The notes below the pieces were generated by a model, which saw only the letters and a program-made list of their open reading frames with translations, had not been told where the DNA came from and did not search any database. From [Leptolyngbya] sp. JSC-1 (lineage in GTDB: Bacteria; Cyanobacteriota; Cyanobacteriia; Elainellales; Elainellaceae): a stretch of DNA of 29,098 nucleotides. The DNA lies in NCBI GenBank assembly GCA_000733415.1, contig KL662192.1:461161-490258 (forward strand), in the 5' to 3' direction. A program made the translations under genes and the position numbers. This document shows positions 1-8,176 of this stretch, in pieces (the stretch's first letter is position 1; each line of letters begins with the position of its first letter).

Positions 1-120
1 TTTTGCACGATAGTCTGCTGCCGCTGTAGTTGGGCTGACGACTTCTACCACCAGTAAAGGAGGAGCTTCATTGAACGTGATCACGGATTCCTGTTTTTTC
101 AACCCTTCCCATTGCTCTAA
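1..120 (-). pseudogene. Uma2-family nuclease, detached 3' portion (runs off window)
   Basis: Read on the minus strand, this stretch encodes EQWEGLKKQ, then LLVVEVVSPTT and DYRAK, the second half of the Uma2 (DUF820) PD-(D/E)XK-like nuclease fold. In this family the Glu of the EVVSP motif and the downstream Lys complete the active site. The stretch has no start codon of its own and continues beyond the window edge. It is separated from its N-terminal half (273-563) by the insertion at 121-284. Removing the insertion and one copy of the flanking TAA joins VVVLPLE directly to QWEGLKK in one frame, so the two parts were once one gene. Seen directly: the reading frames and motifs. Known: the family assignment. 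Inferred: loss of function. Confidence 0.75.
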
Positions 121-284
121 GAGGATGTCTGAGAAGTTAAAACGCTTGCCCTTGATCCCCCCTAAACCCCTTCCAAAAGGGGGGAACCCCGAGCAAAACT
201 GGATTGAAGTCCCCCTTGTTAAGGGGGATTGAGGGGGATCTCGCAAAGGAATGATGGAGTCAAGAAGACTTCTCAGACATCCTC
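121..284. mobile_element. MITE, 164 bp, inserted in the Uma2 gene
   Basis: A perfect 17-bp terminal inverted repeat, GAGGATGTCTGAGAAGT, lies at 121-137 and in reverse complement at 268-284. The flanks carry TAA on both sides (118-120 and 285-287), which fits a 3-bp target duplication of TNA type as made by the IS1031 subgroup of IS5. The ends could be drawn one base differently because the repeat continues into the flank. The interior has no gene. It contains two C-run/G-run hairpins (about 155-200 and 209-240) of the GATCCCCC...GGGGGAT kind scattered through many cyanobacterial genomes. It is non-autonomous and no matching transposase is in the window. Confidence 0.8.
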
Positions 285-563
285 TAAAGGCAGCACAACC
301 ACATCAGGCACTCTTGAGGTATCCCAGCGGTTGCTTCTTGGTGATTGAATCCCGATCTTCATATCCTTAGAAGTCCAAGGCCGGGAGGTGCGCTTGATTT
401 CGGCTTTGAATACTCCGTTGAGGAACTCGCTAATATCTCCATGTTCCCCGGTACCTAATGCCATGCGAACGAGATCTCCATTGACCAGCTCATATCTAGC
501 CCCTGTGCCGTCGTCATAGGTAAGGTACTCTGCAAAGGTCCATTTCTTGGTTGTGATTGCCAT
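273..563 (-). pseudogene. Uma2-family nuclease, 5' portion truncated by MITE
   Basis: This is a 96-residue reading frame beginning at an ATG (563). It carries the Uma2/DUF820 N-terminal hallmarks: WTFAEYL, then YELVNGDLVRM, a G-x-GEHG segment and RVPDVVVL, whose Asp is a catalytic metal ligand in the family. The frame ends at a TGA supplied by the inverted repeat of the MITE at 121-284, immediately after LPLEDV. Intact members are roughly 180-200 residues, so the remaining catalytic Glu and Lys lie on the detached fragment at 1-120. Uma2 genes are very numerous in cyanobacteria and their cellular role is not settled. The truncated peptide lacks half the active site and is very probably inactive. 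Confidence 0.8.
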
Positions 564-840
564 GACGTTTTTGAGATGACCTGTCTAGATTACTAGATTA
601 TAGGTGAGCTGTCAGGTTGGATATCTCTGAAGCCGTTGAGGAGAACCGCAATCTTTGTTTACGAACAATCTCAAATCTCAAAGTTCTTAATATTCTTTAT
701 TAGAGCTGGCAGGCTTAGCTGGTCTGGGTTCCTGACCATGCCCAACAAATCTACAAACTACTCAGTTTGGATTCGAGCTAGCCTAGCAATAGGAGCGTTG
801 TAAACGGCATGCATGTCCTATTTGTCGCGGCTAGCGAATT

Positions 841-3303
841 ATGAAAATTTTATTGATCGAGGACGATTCGCTAATTGCTGAACCGCTCGTGAAAGCATTG
901 AGCGAGCACCATTATGTGGTGGATGTGGTAACTGATGGTGAAACGGGATGGACGCTACTGGAATCCTTTGCCTATGACCTAGTATTGCTAGATGTGGTGT
1001 TGCCGAAACTAGATGGGATTAGTTTATGTCGCAAGCTGCGCTCTCAGGGCAACCAGACGCCCATTTTGTTATTAACAGCCCAGAATGCCAGCACTAACAA
1101 AGTCACGGGTTTAGATGCCGGAGCCGATGACTATGTTGCAAAACCGTTTAATTTGCCGGAGTTGTTGGCGCGAATTCGCGCCCTATTGCGGCGGGGCGGA
1201 GCGGCCTTACCTCCTCTGCTGGAGTGGTGCAATCTGAGGTTGGACCCCAGTCTTTGTGAAGTCACCTGCAACGGTGAGCTGGTACGATTAACCCCCAAAG
1301 AATACGGTTTACTAGAGCTGTTTCTGCGCAATCCGCATCGCATCTTTAGCACCGGTGCCCTGATTGATCACATCTGGTCGTTTGAGGAAACCCCCAGCGA
1401 AGATACGATTCGCTCCCATATCAAAGGGCTACGGCAAAAACTGAAAACCGCTGGCGTTCTGAATGATCCGATTGAAACCGTGTATGGGATTGGCTACCGG
1501 CTCAGACCCGAAGCAAAGCCCAAAGCAGCAAAAGCGCCAAGTGGACAAATAGAAAACGATCAAGACGAAAATGTGACTACTGTTACTGTACAGGCTGGGA
1601 TTGACAGTATCTGGAATCAAGTAAAAGAGACGATTGACCGGCGGATTGCAGTGGTTGAGCAGGCAGCAGTGCTGTTGCTACAAAATCAGCTCAGCGAGGA
1701 ATTGCGGCAGCAGGCAGAACAGGCCAGCCACAAGTTGGCCGGATCGTTGGGCATGTTTGGGACCGATCACGGCTCTCGTCTAGCACAGGAAATCGAACCG
1801 CTGTTTCAAAAGGGGCGCGTTCTGAGTCGCCAGCAGAGGCAGCGCCTCTCTCAACTGGTGACCAATTTGCGGCGGGAGTTGCAGCGGTTAAATGATGGGC
1901 AACTCGACTCCGGGCAAGCAGCTATTCCTTTTGCGTCTGAGCGAACTGATGGACCGGTGGATGAACGCCCTTGGCTATTGGTGGTCAGCTCCAATCCAAG
2001 CTTTACGGCAGAATTGCAAAAAGCGGCTACGAGTTGGGGGCTGCGAGTTCAAATCATGTCCAATCCCGTGATGGCGAGAGAACAAATCGCCGAAGCGCAT
2101 CCCGACATTGTCCTGCTTGATTTCGCCAGTACTGTCAACCCTGAAAATGGCATTGAAAACAATCCGGATAATAGTTCTGATAACAAAAGCGAAGACAATA
2201 ATTACAACAATACTGAGAATAATACTGAAAACAATACTGAGAATAATTTCATGTTGCTGTCGGAATTGAGTGCCTGCACGCCGCCGGTTCCAGCGTTGGT
2301 GTTAACCGATCAGGATCGATTGATCGACCGAGTGAAGGTGACTCGGCTAGGTGGGCGACGGTTACAACAGCCTGTAACGGTAACACAGGTGTTAGAGGCA
2401 GTGAATCAAGTGCTGCAACAGGCGCGTCCCATGCAGGCCACGGTATTGGTCGTAGACGATGACATGCAGGTGCTCACAGCGTTACAGCGGTTGCTAATTC
2501 CCTGGGGGCTGCATGTTTCGGTGCTCGATAATCCGCTGTTGTTTCTCGATGCCCTGGAAGCGAATCCGCCCGATCTGCTGATTCTGGACATCGAGATGCC
2601 TCACATTAGCGGCATTGAGCTCTGTCAAGTGGTGCGCAATGATCCACGTTGGAGCGGCTTACCCATTCTATTTCTGACAGCCCATACGGATGCAGCAACT
2701 ATGCATCAAGTCTTTGAGGCGGGTGCTGATGATTTTGTCTGCAAACCGATTGTTGGTCCAGAACTGGTGACGCGCATCCTGAATCGCTTGGAGCGAACCC
2801 AGTTGCTGAAGAGCTTAGCGGAGACCGATACACTGACGGGTGTAGCCAATCGACGCAAATCGACGGCGGCCCTGTCTCAGTTTTTGCAGTGGTGTCACCA
2901 TTGTCAGCAGCCGTTCTGCTTGGCGCTGGTGGAGTTGGAGCACCTGAAGTCCATCAATCAGCAGTATGGTCATGCAGCTGCGGATCAGGTCCTAGCACGC
3001 TTGGGAGAGATGTTGCGACGCTCATTCCGGAATGAAGAGGTTGTTGGTCGTTGGGGCGGAGGCGAATTTGTCGTCGGCATGGCTGGCACAACTAAAGCAG
3101 ACGGCACTCAATGCATTCTGGATCTCCAGCAATCTTGGCAGCAGTTTGAGTTCAAGGCTGATGGAGTTGCATTTCAAGTCAGTCTCAGGGCAGCAGTAGT
3201 CCAGTTTCCTCAGGATGGTACCGATCTGCCAACGCTGTATCAAACGGCTCGTGCTCGCTTCCGGCAAACTAATGCAACCCATTCTGAGGGGAGTTTGCCA
3301 TGA
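841..3303 (+). CDS. Multidomain response regulator REC-wHTH-HPt-REC-REC-GGDEF-like
   Basis: An 820-residue OmpR-type regulator with extra phosphorelay domains. Residues 1-118 are a receiver with D8/D9, phosphoacceptor D51, T79 and K101. Residues about 128-222 are a winged-helix DNA-binding domain ending in the usual VYGIGYRL. Residues about 252-350 are an HPt domain with HKLAGSLGMFG and phosphorylatable H297. Residues about 378-525 are a second, weak receiver with D427, interrupted by an Asn-rich loop (432-470). Residues 533-650 are a third receiver (D539/D540, D583, T613, K635). Residues 656-815 are a GGDEF-like domain. The DTLTGVANR motif is present, but the signature reads RWGGGEF, the first metal-binding Asp is Glu (ELEHLKSIN) and the RxxD inhibitory site is RNEE, so cyclase activity is doubtful. 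The start is the ATG before KILLIEDD; no clear Shine-Dalgarno precedes it. The stop overlaps the next start (ATGA), implying translational coupling with the hybrid kinase. Confidence 0.92.
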   Translation: MKILLIEDDSLIAEPLVKALSEHHYVVDVVTDGETGWTLLESFAYDLVLLDVVLPKLDGISLCRKLRSQGNQTPILLLTAQNASTNKVTGLDAGADDYVAKPFNLPELLARIRALLRRGGAALPPLLEWCNLRLDPSLCEVTCNGELVRLTPKEYGLLELFLRNPHRIFSTGALIDHIWSFEETPSEDTIRSHIKGLRQKLKTAGVLNDPIETVYGIGYRLRPEAKPKAAKAPSGQIENDQDENVTTVTVQAGIDSIWNQVKETIDRRIAVVEQAAVLLLQNQLSEELRQQAEQASHKLAGSLGMFGTDHGSRLAQEIEPLFQKGRVLSRQQRQRLSQLVTNLRRELQRLNDGQLDSGQAAIPFASERTDGPVDERPWLLVVSSNPSFTAELQKAATSWGLRVQIMSNPVMAREQIAEAHPDIVLLDFASTVNPENGIENNPDNSSDNKSEDNNYNNTENNTENNTENNFMLLSELSACTPPVPALVLTDQDRLIDRVKVTRLGGRRLQQPVTVTQVLEAVNQVLQQARPMQATVLVVDDDMQVLTALQRLLIPWGLHVSVLDNPLLFLDALEANPPDLLILDIEMPHISGIELCQVVRNDPRWSGLPILFLTAHTDAATMHQVFEAGADDFVCKPIVGPELVTRILNRLERTQLLKSLAETDTLTGVANRRKSTAALSQFLQWCHHCQQPFCLALVELEHLKSINQQYGHAAADQVLARLGEMLRRSFRNEEVVGRWGGGEFVVGMAGTTKADGTQCILDLQQSWQQFEFKADGVAFQVSLRAAVVQFPQDGTDLPTLYQTARARFRQTNATHSEGSLP
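2209..2244 (+). repeat. 12-bp tandem repeat encoding NTEN x3
   Basis: Three tandem copies of AATACTGA(G/A)AA(T/C) sit in frame in the second receiver of the regulator and encode NTEN repeated three times. They form the end of an Asn/Glu/Asp-rich loop starting near 2136, just after the putative phosphoacceptor D427. The repeat keeps the frame and probably grew by slippage. Confidence 0.85.
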
Positions 3304-6300
3304 AAGCACCCTTGCCCGACAACGAAGCTGCCAGACTCCACGCCCTGCACCAATACAACATTCTGGATACGGCTCCAGAAGCGGCCTTTGACGACCTGAC
3401 GCGGTTAGCAGCCTTTACCTGCGATACCCCGATTGCCCTAGTCAGCCTGATCGATGACTGTCGCCAGTGGTTCAAATCCAGATTAGGATTAGACGCCACC
3501 GAAACTCACCGCGATCTGGCATTCTGCGCCCACGCCATCCTGCAACCCAACGATGTTTTGATTGTTCCAGATACGCTGCACGACGAACGCTTTGCCACCA
3601 ATCCCTTAGTCACCGGTCCTCCCCATATTCGCTTCTATGCTGGCGCGCCCTTGATCAGCTCGGATGGCTATTCCTTGGGAACCCTCTGCGTGATCGATCG
3701 AGTGCCTCGGCGGCTCAATGCGGCCCAAATTGCGGCCTTGCACGCTCTGAGTCGTCAAGCCATCTCCCAACTAGAACTACGACGCCAGCTAGCTGAGATC
3801 GCTCAAAAAACAACCGAATTGCAACAGGCTGAGCAAACTCGCATTCAGCTGCTGGCGCAAGAACAAGCCGTCCGTGCTGAAGCCGAACTCGCCCGCAATC
3901 AGATTGTCGATATTTTGGAGAGCATTACGGATGCATTTTTTGCGCTAGACCACGAGTGGCGGTTTATCGATTTGAACCGGCAGGCCGAATTGTTGTTGCA
4001 GCGGTGGCGAGATGAGTTGCTGGGTAACGTCGTATGGGAGCAGTTTCCAGAGGCAGTGGGGTCCACGTTTCATCGAGAGTATCAGCGGGCTGTTACAGAG
4101 CGGGTCAGCGTTCAGTTTGAAGCCTTTTATCCACCTCTCAATCAGTGGTTTGAAGTGCATGCCTATCCTGGCAAAGACGGGCTGTCGGTTTATTTTCGCA
4201 ACATCGACCAACGCAAAGCAGCAGAACGAACACTCCAGGAGACCTTAGCATTCCAGCGAGCAATTCTAAACAGCGCCAACTACAGCATTATCTCCACCAG
4301 CATTGACGGCACAATTCGCACCTTTAACACCACAGCAGAACAATGGCTCGGCTACACGGCGGCAGAAGTGATTGGCCAGACCACGCCCGCACTGATCCAC
4401 GATTGGCAGGAAATAGTCCAGCGAGCGCAAGTGTTATCCCAAGAGATAGGAGAACCAATTCAACCAGGATTTGATGTGTTTGTTGCAAGGGCACGTCGAG
4501 GAGAAGTTGATGAGAATGAGTGGACATACATTCGCAAGAATGGTTCACGCTTTCCTGTGTTATTGTCAGTTACAGCTCTGCGGGATGCAGATGATCAGAT
4601 TACAGGATTTTTGGGAATCGGCAGCGACATCACTGAGCGCAAAGCTGTAGAAGAAGAGCGTGATCGCATCTTTAATTCTTCACTGGATATGCAGTGTGTT
4701 GCAAGTGTTGACGGTTATTTCAGGCGGTTGAATCCTGCCTTTGAGCAAGTGCTGGGCTACAGCAACGCGGAACTGATGGCACGTCCTTTTTTTGACTTTG
4801 TTCATCCTGAGGACCAGGCAGCAACCCTTAGGGCAGTCAAAAATTTAGCTGAAGGTGAAATTATCCTGGATTTTGAAAATCGCTACCGCCGTAAAGATGG
4901 TTCGTACCGCTGGATTTCCTGGAGAGCTTTTCCCATTGCTGCCGAAGGGTTAATCTATGCTATCGGTCGTGACGTCACGGAACAAAAGCAGGCGCAGGAA
5001 GCCTTACGCGAAAGTGAAGAGCGATTTCATCTCGCCTTTGAAAATGCTGCAATTGGTATGGCGTTAGTATCGCTAGATGGCCATTGGCTCCAGGTGAATC
5101 GCTCCCTGTGTGAGATGCTGGGTTATTCGGAACAGGAATTGCTGGCAACCACCTTTCAGGCGATTACTCATCAGAATGACCTAGAGGCAGGACTCAACTA
5201 TTTTCAGCAGTTATTGTCGGGCCAGATTAACACCTTCCAGATGGAAAAGCGGTATTTGCATAAATTAGGACAGGTGGTTTGGGTGGCCTTAAGTAGTTCA
5301 ATCGTGCGGGATGGGCAGGGCCAACCATTATATATTGTCTCCCAACTTGAAGATATCACCGCTCGCAAAGCGGCTGAAGAACAACTCCAGAATCTGAGTA
5401 AGGCATTAGAAAGTGCGGTTGAAGGCATCTCCCGATTAGATGCAGAAGAATGCTATATGCAAGTCAATCCAGCCTATGCTGCTATGTTAGGTTACCAACC
5501 CGAAGAGCTGTTAAAGATGAAATGGCAGCAGACGGTTTGCCCAGAGGAGATCCCTGCAATCGAGGCTGCCTATCAGCAAATGCTCCAGGTTGGCAAGGTA
5601 GAAATAGATGCCAGAGCGATCCGCAAAGATGGCACAATTTTTGATAAGCAAATTGTGTTGGTGAAAGCCTACGACCAGCAGCGGCGGTTTAGTGGCCATT
5701 ACTGTTTTGTCAAAGATATTAGCGAGCGGCGCGAAATTGAGCGCATGAAGGATGAATTTATCTCCATCGTCAGCCATGAACTGAGAACCCCACTCACGTC
5801 GATTTCTGCTGCTTTAGACCTGCTAGCCGAAGGAGTTTTGCAAAACCAGCCCGAAGAAGCCCAGCAAATGCTAAGAATTGCTGCCAACAATACCGACCGA
5901 CTGGTGCGTCTGATCAACGATATTTTGGACATTGAACGCATCGAATCCGGCAAAATTGTGATGACAAAACAAATCTGCAATGCGGCGGATTTGATCAATC
6001 AAGCCGTAGAAGCGCTTCAAGATATGGCAGAACGAGCCGAAATTACCCTGTCTGTCTCACCCCTGAATGTCCAACTCTGGGCGGATGCCGATCGAATCGT
6101 TCAAGTTCTAACGAACCTACTCAGCAATGCAATCAAGTTCTCTCCGGCAGGCAGTACGATTTGGTTAAAGGCAGAGAGTGGGGATGAGGGTGATAGGGGT
6201 GAAGGGGGTGAGGGGGAAGCAGGATCTGCCTCACCTTCCTTATCTTCCTCATCTCCCTACATCCTATTCACCGTCCAAGACCGAGGCCGTGGGATTCCAT

Positions 6301-7349
6301 CCGATAAGCTGGAGACTATTTTTGAGCGGTTTCAGCAAGTCGATGCCTCTGATTCGCGCCGCAAGGGGGGGAGTGGATTGGGGTTGGCGATTTGTCGCAG
6401 CATTTTGCAGCAGCATGAGGGTCAAATCTGGGTAGAGAGTACTTTAGGCGTTGGCAGCACTTTCTACTTCACCTTGCCGATCCTCAACGCTTCGGAAACT
6501 TCTAAAATTTCAGTCTTGAGTTCTGAGCTAGGAGAGCCAGCCTGGGAAGTCGGACCGCAAATGCCGCTGGTGCTGCTCTGTGACGATGATGCGTCGATCC
6601 GGCAGGTGGTGCGGGTGATGTTAGAGCGGCAGGGCTACCGAGTGCTAGCGGTGGCGTCGGGGCAGGATGCGGTGGAACAGGCATTGGTGCATCATCCAGA
6701 TGTGATTTTGCTGAATCTAGTGATGCCCGGTATGAGCGGCTGGGAAACCTTGGCAATTTTGAAACAGCAGTCTGAAACGCGCACCATTCCAGTGATCATT
6801 TTGAGTGGGCTGTTGCCCGATGCTAGAGAAGCTCCCTATGCTGACATTAGCGATTGGGTGGTGAAACCGCCGGAACCTAAAGTGCTGTGGCAAGCGCTGG
6901 AGCGTGCTCTGGTTAACCATAATCAGCCGCTGAAAGTGCTAATCATTGAAGATGACTTAGATTTGGCGCAGGTCCTGACCACCCTATTTGCTCGTCATCA
7001 AATCGAAACGTTTCATATCCAAACTGGGCGAGAAGCAATTCAACTCAGTCAGCAGGTGATTCCGGATTTGCTGGTCCTCGATTTAGGATTACCCGCCAAT
7101 GATGGCTTTGCTGTTGTAGACTGGCTGCGGCAGCATAATCGGCTCTGCCAAGTGCCGCTAGTGGTTTATACCGCCCGCGATTTGAATGACCATGAGCGGA
7201 AACGGCTACGGCTAGGACAAACTCTATTCCTGACTAAAGGCCGCATTAGCCCGCAGGAATTTGAGCAGCGGGTGATCAATCTACTCAACCGGATGATTCG
7301 AGGGAAGACAGGAGACCGCCTTGATGACAAAACGCATTCTGATAGTTGA
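3300..7349 (+). CDS. GAF-PASx5 hybrid histidine kinase with two C-terminal receivers
   Basis: A 1349-residue soluble sensor kinase with no membrane segment seen. Order: an N-terminal GAF domain (about 1-160, with RFYAGAPL and GTLCVID and no bilin-type Cys motif), a short coiled coil, then five PAS domains starting near residues 201, 314, 457, 577 and 701, most ending in D-I-T/S-E-R-K linkers. The HisKA domain follows with SHELRTPL and phospho-accepting H826. The HATPase (about 921-1063) has intact N box (NLLSNAIKF), G1 (DRGRGIP) and G2 (GSGLGLAI). It is followed by two receivers. The first (1084-1200) has Asn at the phosphoacceptor position (N1139 in ILLNLVMP), so it cannot be phosphorylated in the normal way; the second (1211-1324) keeps D1261. 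A G/D/E-rich then S/P-rich insert (about 959-987) sits in the HATPase. It overlaps its upstream regulator by 4 bp and its downstream receiver by about 26 bp. A relay from H826 to D1261 to the regulator's HPt H297 is plausible. Confidence 0.93.
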   Translation: MKAPLPDNEAARLHALHQYNILDTAPEAAFDDLTRLAAFTCDTPIALVSLIDDCRQWFKSRLGLDATETHRDLAFCAHAILQPNDVLIVPDTLHDERFATNPLVTGPPHIRFYAGAPLISSDGYSLGTLCVIDRVPRRLNAAQIAALHALSRQAISQLELRRQLAEIAQKTTELQQAEQTRIQLLAQEQAVRAEAELARNQIVDILESITDAFFALDHEWRFIDLNRQAELLLQRWRDELLGNVVWEQFPEAVGSTFHREYQRAVTERVSVQFEAFYPPLNQWFEVHAYPGKDGLSVYFRNIDQRKAAERTLQETLAFQRAILNSANYSIISTSIDGTIRTFNTTAEQWLGYTAAEVIGQTTPALIHDWQEIVQRAQVLSQEIGEPIQPGFDVFVARARRGEVDENEWTYIRKNGSRFPVLLSVTALRDADDQITGFLGIGSDITERKAVEEERDRIFNSSLDMQCVASVDGYFRRLNPAFEQVLGYSNAELMARPFFDFVHPEDQAATLRAVKNLAEGEIILDFENRYRRKDGSYRWISWRAFPIAAEGLIYAIGRDVTEQKQAQEALRESEERFHLAFENAAIGMALVSLDGHWLQVNRSLCEMLGYSEQELLATTFQAITHQNDLEAGLNYFQQLLSGQINTFQMEKRYLHKLGQVVWVALSSSIVRDGQGQPLYIVSQLEDITARKAAEEQLQNLSKALESAVEGISRLDAEECYMQVNPAYAAMLGYQPEELLKMKWQQTVCPEEIPAIEAAYQQMLQVGKVEIDARAIRKDGTIFDKQIVLVKAYDQQRRFSGHYCFVKDISERREIERMKDEFISIVSHELRTPLTSISAALDLLAEGVLQNQPEEAQQMLRIAANNTDRLVRLINDILDIERIESGKIVMTKQICNAADLINQAVEALQDMAERAEITLSVSPLNVQLWADADRIVQVLTNLLSNAIKFSPAGSTIWLKAESGDEGDRGEGGEGEAGSASPSLSSSSPYILFTVQDRGRGIPSDKLETIFERFQQVDASDSRRKGGSGLGLAICRSILQQHEGQIWVESTLGVGSTFYFTLPILNASETSKISVLSSELGEPAWEVGPQMPLVLLCDDDASIRQVVRVMLERQGYRVLAVASGQDAVEQALVHHPDVILLNLVMPGMSGWETLAILKQQSETRTIPVIILSGLLPDAREAPYADISDWVVKPPEPKVLWQALERALVNHNQPLKVLIIEDDLDLAQVLTTLFARHQIETFHIQTGREAIQLSQQVIPDLLVLDLGLPANDGFAVVDWLRQHNRLCQVPLVVYTARDLNDHERKRLRLGQTLFLTKGRISPQEFEQRVINLLNRMIRGKTGDRLDDKTHSDS
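6176..6260 (+). repeat. In-frame G-rich/C-rich palindromic element in kinase HATPase
   Basis: An imperfect inverted repeat: the left arm is G-rich with runs at 6180-6183, 6188-6190, 6196-6199, 6204-6208 and 6212-6216, the centre reads GAAGCAGGATCTGCC, and the right arm is the C/T-rich near-complement ending CTCATCTCCCTAC. The reverse complement of the right arm (GGAGATGAGGAAGATAAGG) parallels the left arm. It is read in frame as a charged Gly-rich segment, AGS, then Ser/Pro. A related element lies at 11541-11631. The five G runs with short loops also fit a G-quadruplex on the mRNA strand. Confidence 0.7.
7311..7314 (+). promoter_or_regulatory. Shine-Dalgarno GGAG of the CheY-like gene
   Basis: GGAG lies inside the end of the kinase gene, 9 bases before the ATG at 7324 (6 before the TTG at 7321). 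It supports independent or coupled initiation of the overlapping receiver gene. Confidence 0.5.
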
Positions 7350-7704
7350 TGATGAATATGATATTAGGGCTGTGGTTCAACTCACCTTGAAGGCGGTTGG
7401 GGGCTGGGATGTAGCGAGTGCCGCTTCGGGACAAGAAGGACTGGAGAAGGCGGTTGGTCAGTCGCCCGATGTGATTTTGCTCGATGTGATGATGCCTGAA
7501 ATGGACGGGATCGAAACCTTTCGGGCACTGCAGGCCAATCCGGTTACCCAACCGATTCCGGTGATTTTGATGACGGCTAAGGTGCAAGCTGCTGAGCAAC
7601 GACGATTTGCCGAACTAGAGGTCGCAGGAATTATCACGAAACCCTTCAAAGCCATGAAACTACCAGGCCAGATCGCGAAGATATTGGGCTGGAATGGTCA
7701 GTAG
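7324..7704 (+). CDS. CheY-like single-domain response regulator
   Basis: A 126-residue stand-alone receiver. Counting from the ATG at 7324 it has the acidic pair in ILIVDDE (D9/D10), phosphoacceptor D54 in VILLDVMMP, a Thr in ILMTAK and the conserved K106 in ITKPF. There is no output domain. It overlaps the end of the hybrid kinase by about 26 bp in another frame, so it belongs to the same operon and probably shuttles phosphate from the kinase or relays it to another partner. A TTG three bases upstream (7321) could also serve as start; I prefer ATG because of the SD spacing. Confidence 0.9.
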   Translation: MTKRILIVDDEYDIRAVVQLTLKAVGGWDVASAASGQEGLEKAVGQSPDVILLDVMMPEMDGIETFRALQANPVTQPIPVILMTAKVQAAEQRRFAELEVAGIITKPFKAMKLPGQIAKILGWNGQ

Positions 7705-7850
7705 ACAGGTGCCAGATTAATTCTTTGGATCTACACAAGTTCTGCATTTTTCAGGTCTAACTTAGAAGCTAATCGAAGGTGTAAGTGAAATTCTGATCGC
7801 ATCTACCATTCGAGTGATTGTTCCCTCACGGCTCTCTGCCTGACCTTATC

Positions 7851-8135
7851 GTGAACCGTTCAACTTTCTATCCCCTTAGCGCCCTCCTCCACCCAATTCG
7901 GCAACGACTGGAAGCGATTGAAATCTCTGATCCCCAAACTGCCCGGTCTCTTTGTAAACTGATTCCAGCTCGTTGCCCTTTCGAACGACAAATCAAACTG
8001 TTTGACTATGCCCTGGTCCGGATTCCGCCCCTTTGCAAACTCAATCCTTTTTACGATCAAATCGTGAATCTTCGATTTAAGTCATTAGTATATTTAGCAG
8101 ACCAGTGTGGTGAAGATGTAACGCTCTATTTCTGA
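7851..8135 (+). CDS. Mo-nitro_C (Mo-dependent nitrogenase C-terminal-like) small protein
   Basis: A small cyanobacterial protein matching the Mo-nitro_C family (named after a C-terminal extension seen in some nitrogenase-related proteins). It shows LLHPIRQ, ARSLCKLIPARCPFERQIKLF, the segment IPPLCKLNPFY, and the ending YLADQCGEDVTLY with several conserved Cys. The molecular role is unknown. From the GTG at 7851 it has 94 residues (MNRSTFYPL...), which leaves an N-terminus of normal length; a TTG at 7818 would give 105. Neither start has a clear Shine-Dalgarno. No nitrogenase genes are in the window, and the family also occurs away from nif clusters, so it is not evidence of nitrogen fixation here. 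Confidence 0.8.
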   Translation: MNRSTFYPLSALLHPIRQRLEAIEISDPQTARSLCKLIPARCPFERQIKLFDYALVRIPPLCKLNPFYDQIVNLRFKSLVYLADQCGEDVTLYF

Positions 8136-8176
8136 TCTAATTTCGTGGGAAAGCTTCCCTGAAAATCGAGGTACTC

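Noticed and set aside
121..284. MITE as a derivative of the IS630-type element at the right edge of the window
   Set aside because: Its ends (GAGGATGTCTG) do not match the putative IS end near 28824 (TATAGCAATCCC), and the target repeat fits an IS5-type element better.
745..765. Short hairpin TGGTC...GACCA upstream of the regulator gene
   Set aside because: Five-base stem with a nine-base loop is within chance and has no T run or known operator shape.
7851..8135. Evidence for nitrogen fixation from the Mo-nitro_C protein
   Set aside because: The domain name comes from an extension of nitrogenase-related proteins, but stand-alone copies occur without nif genes; no nif gene is visible here.
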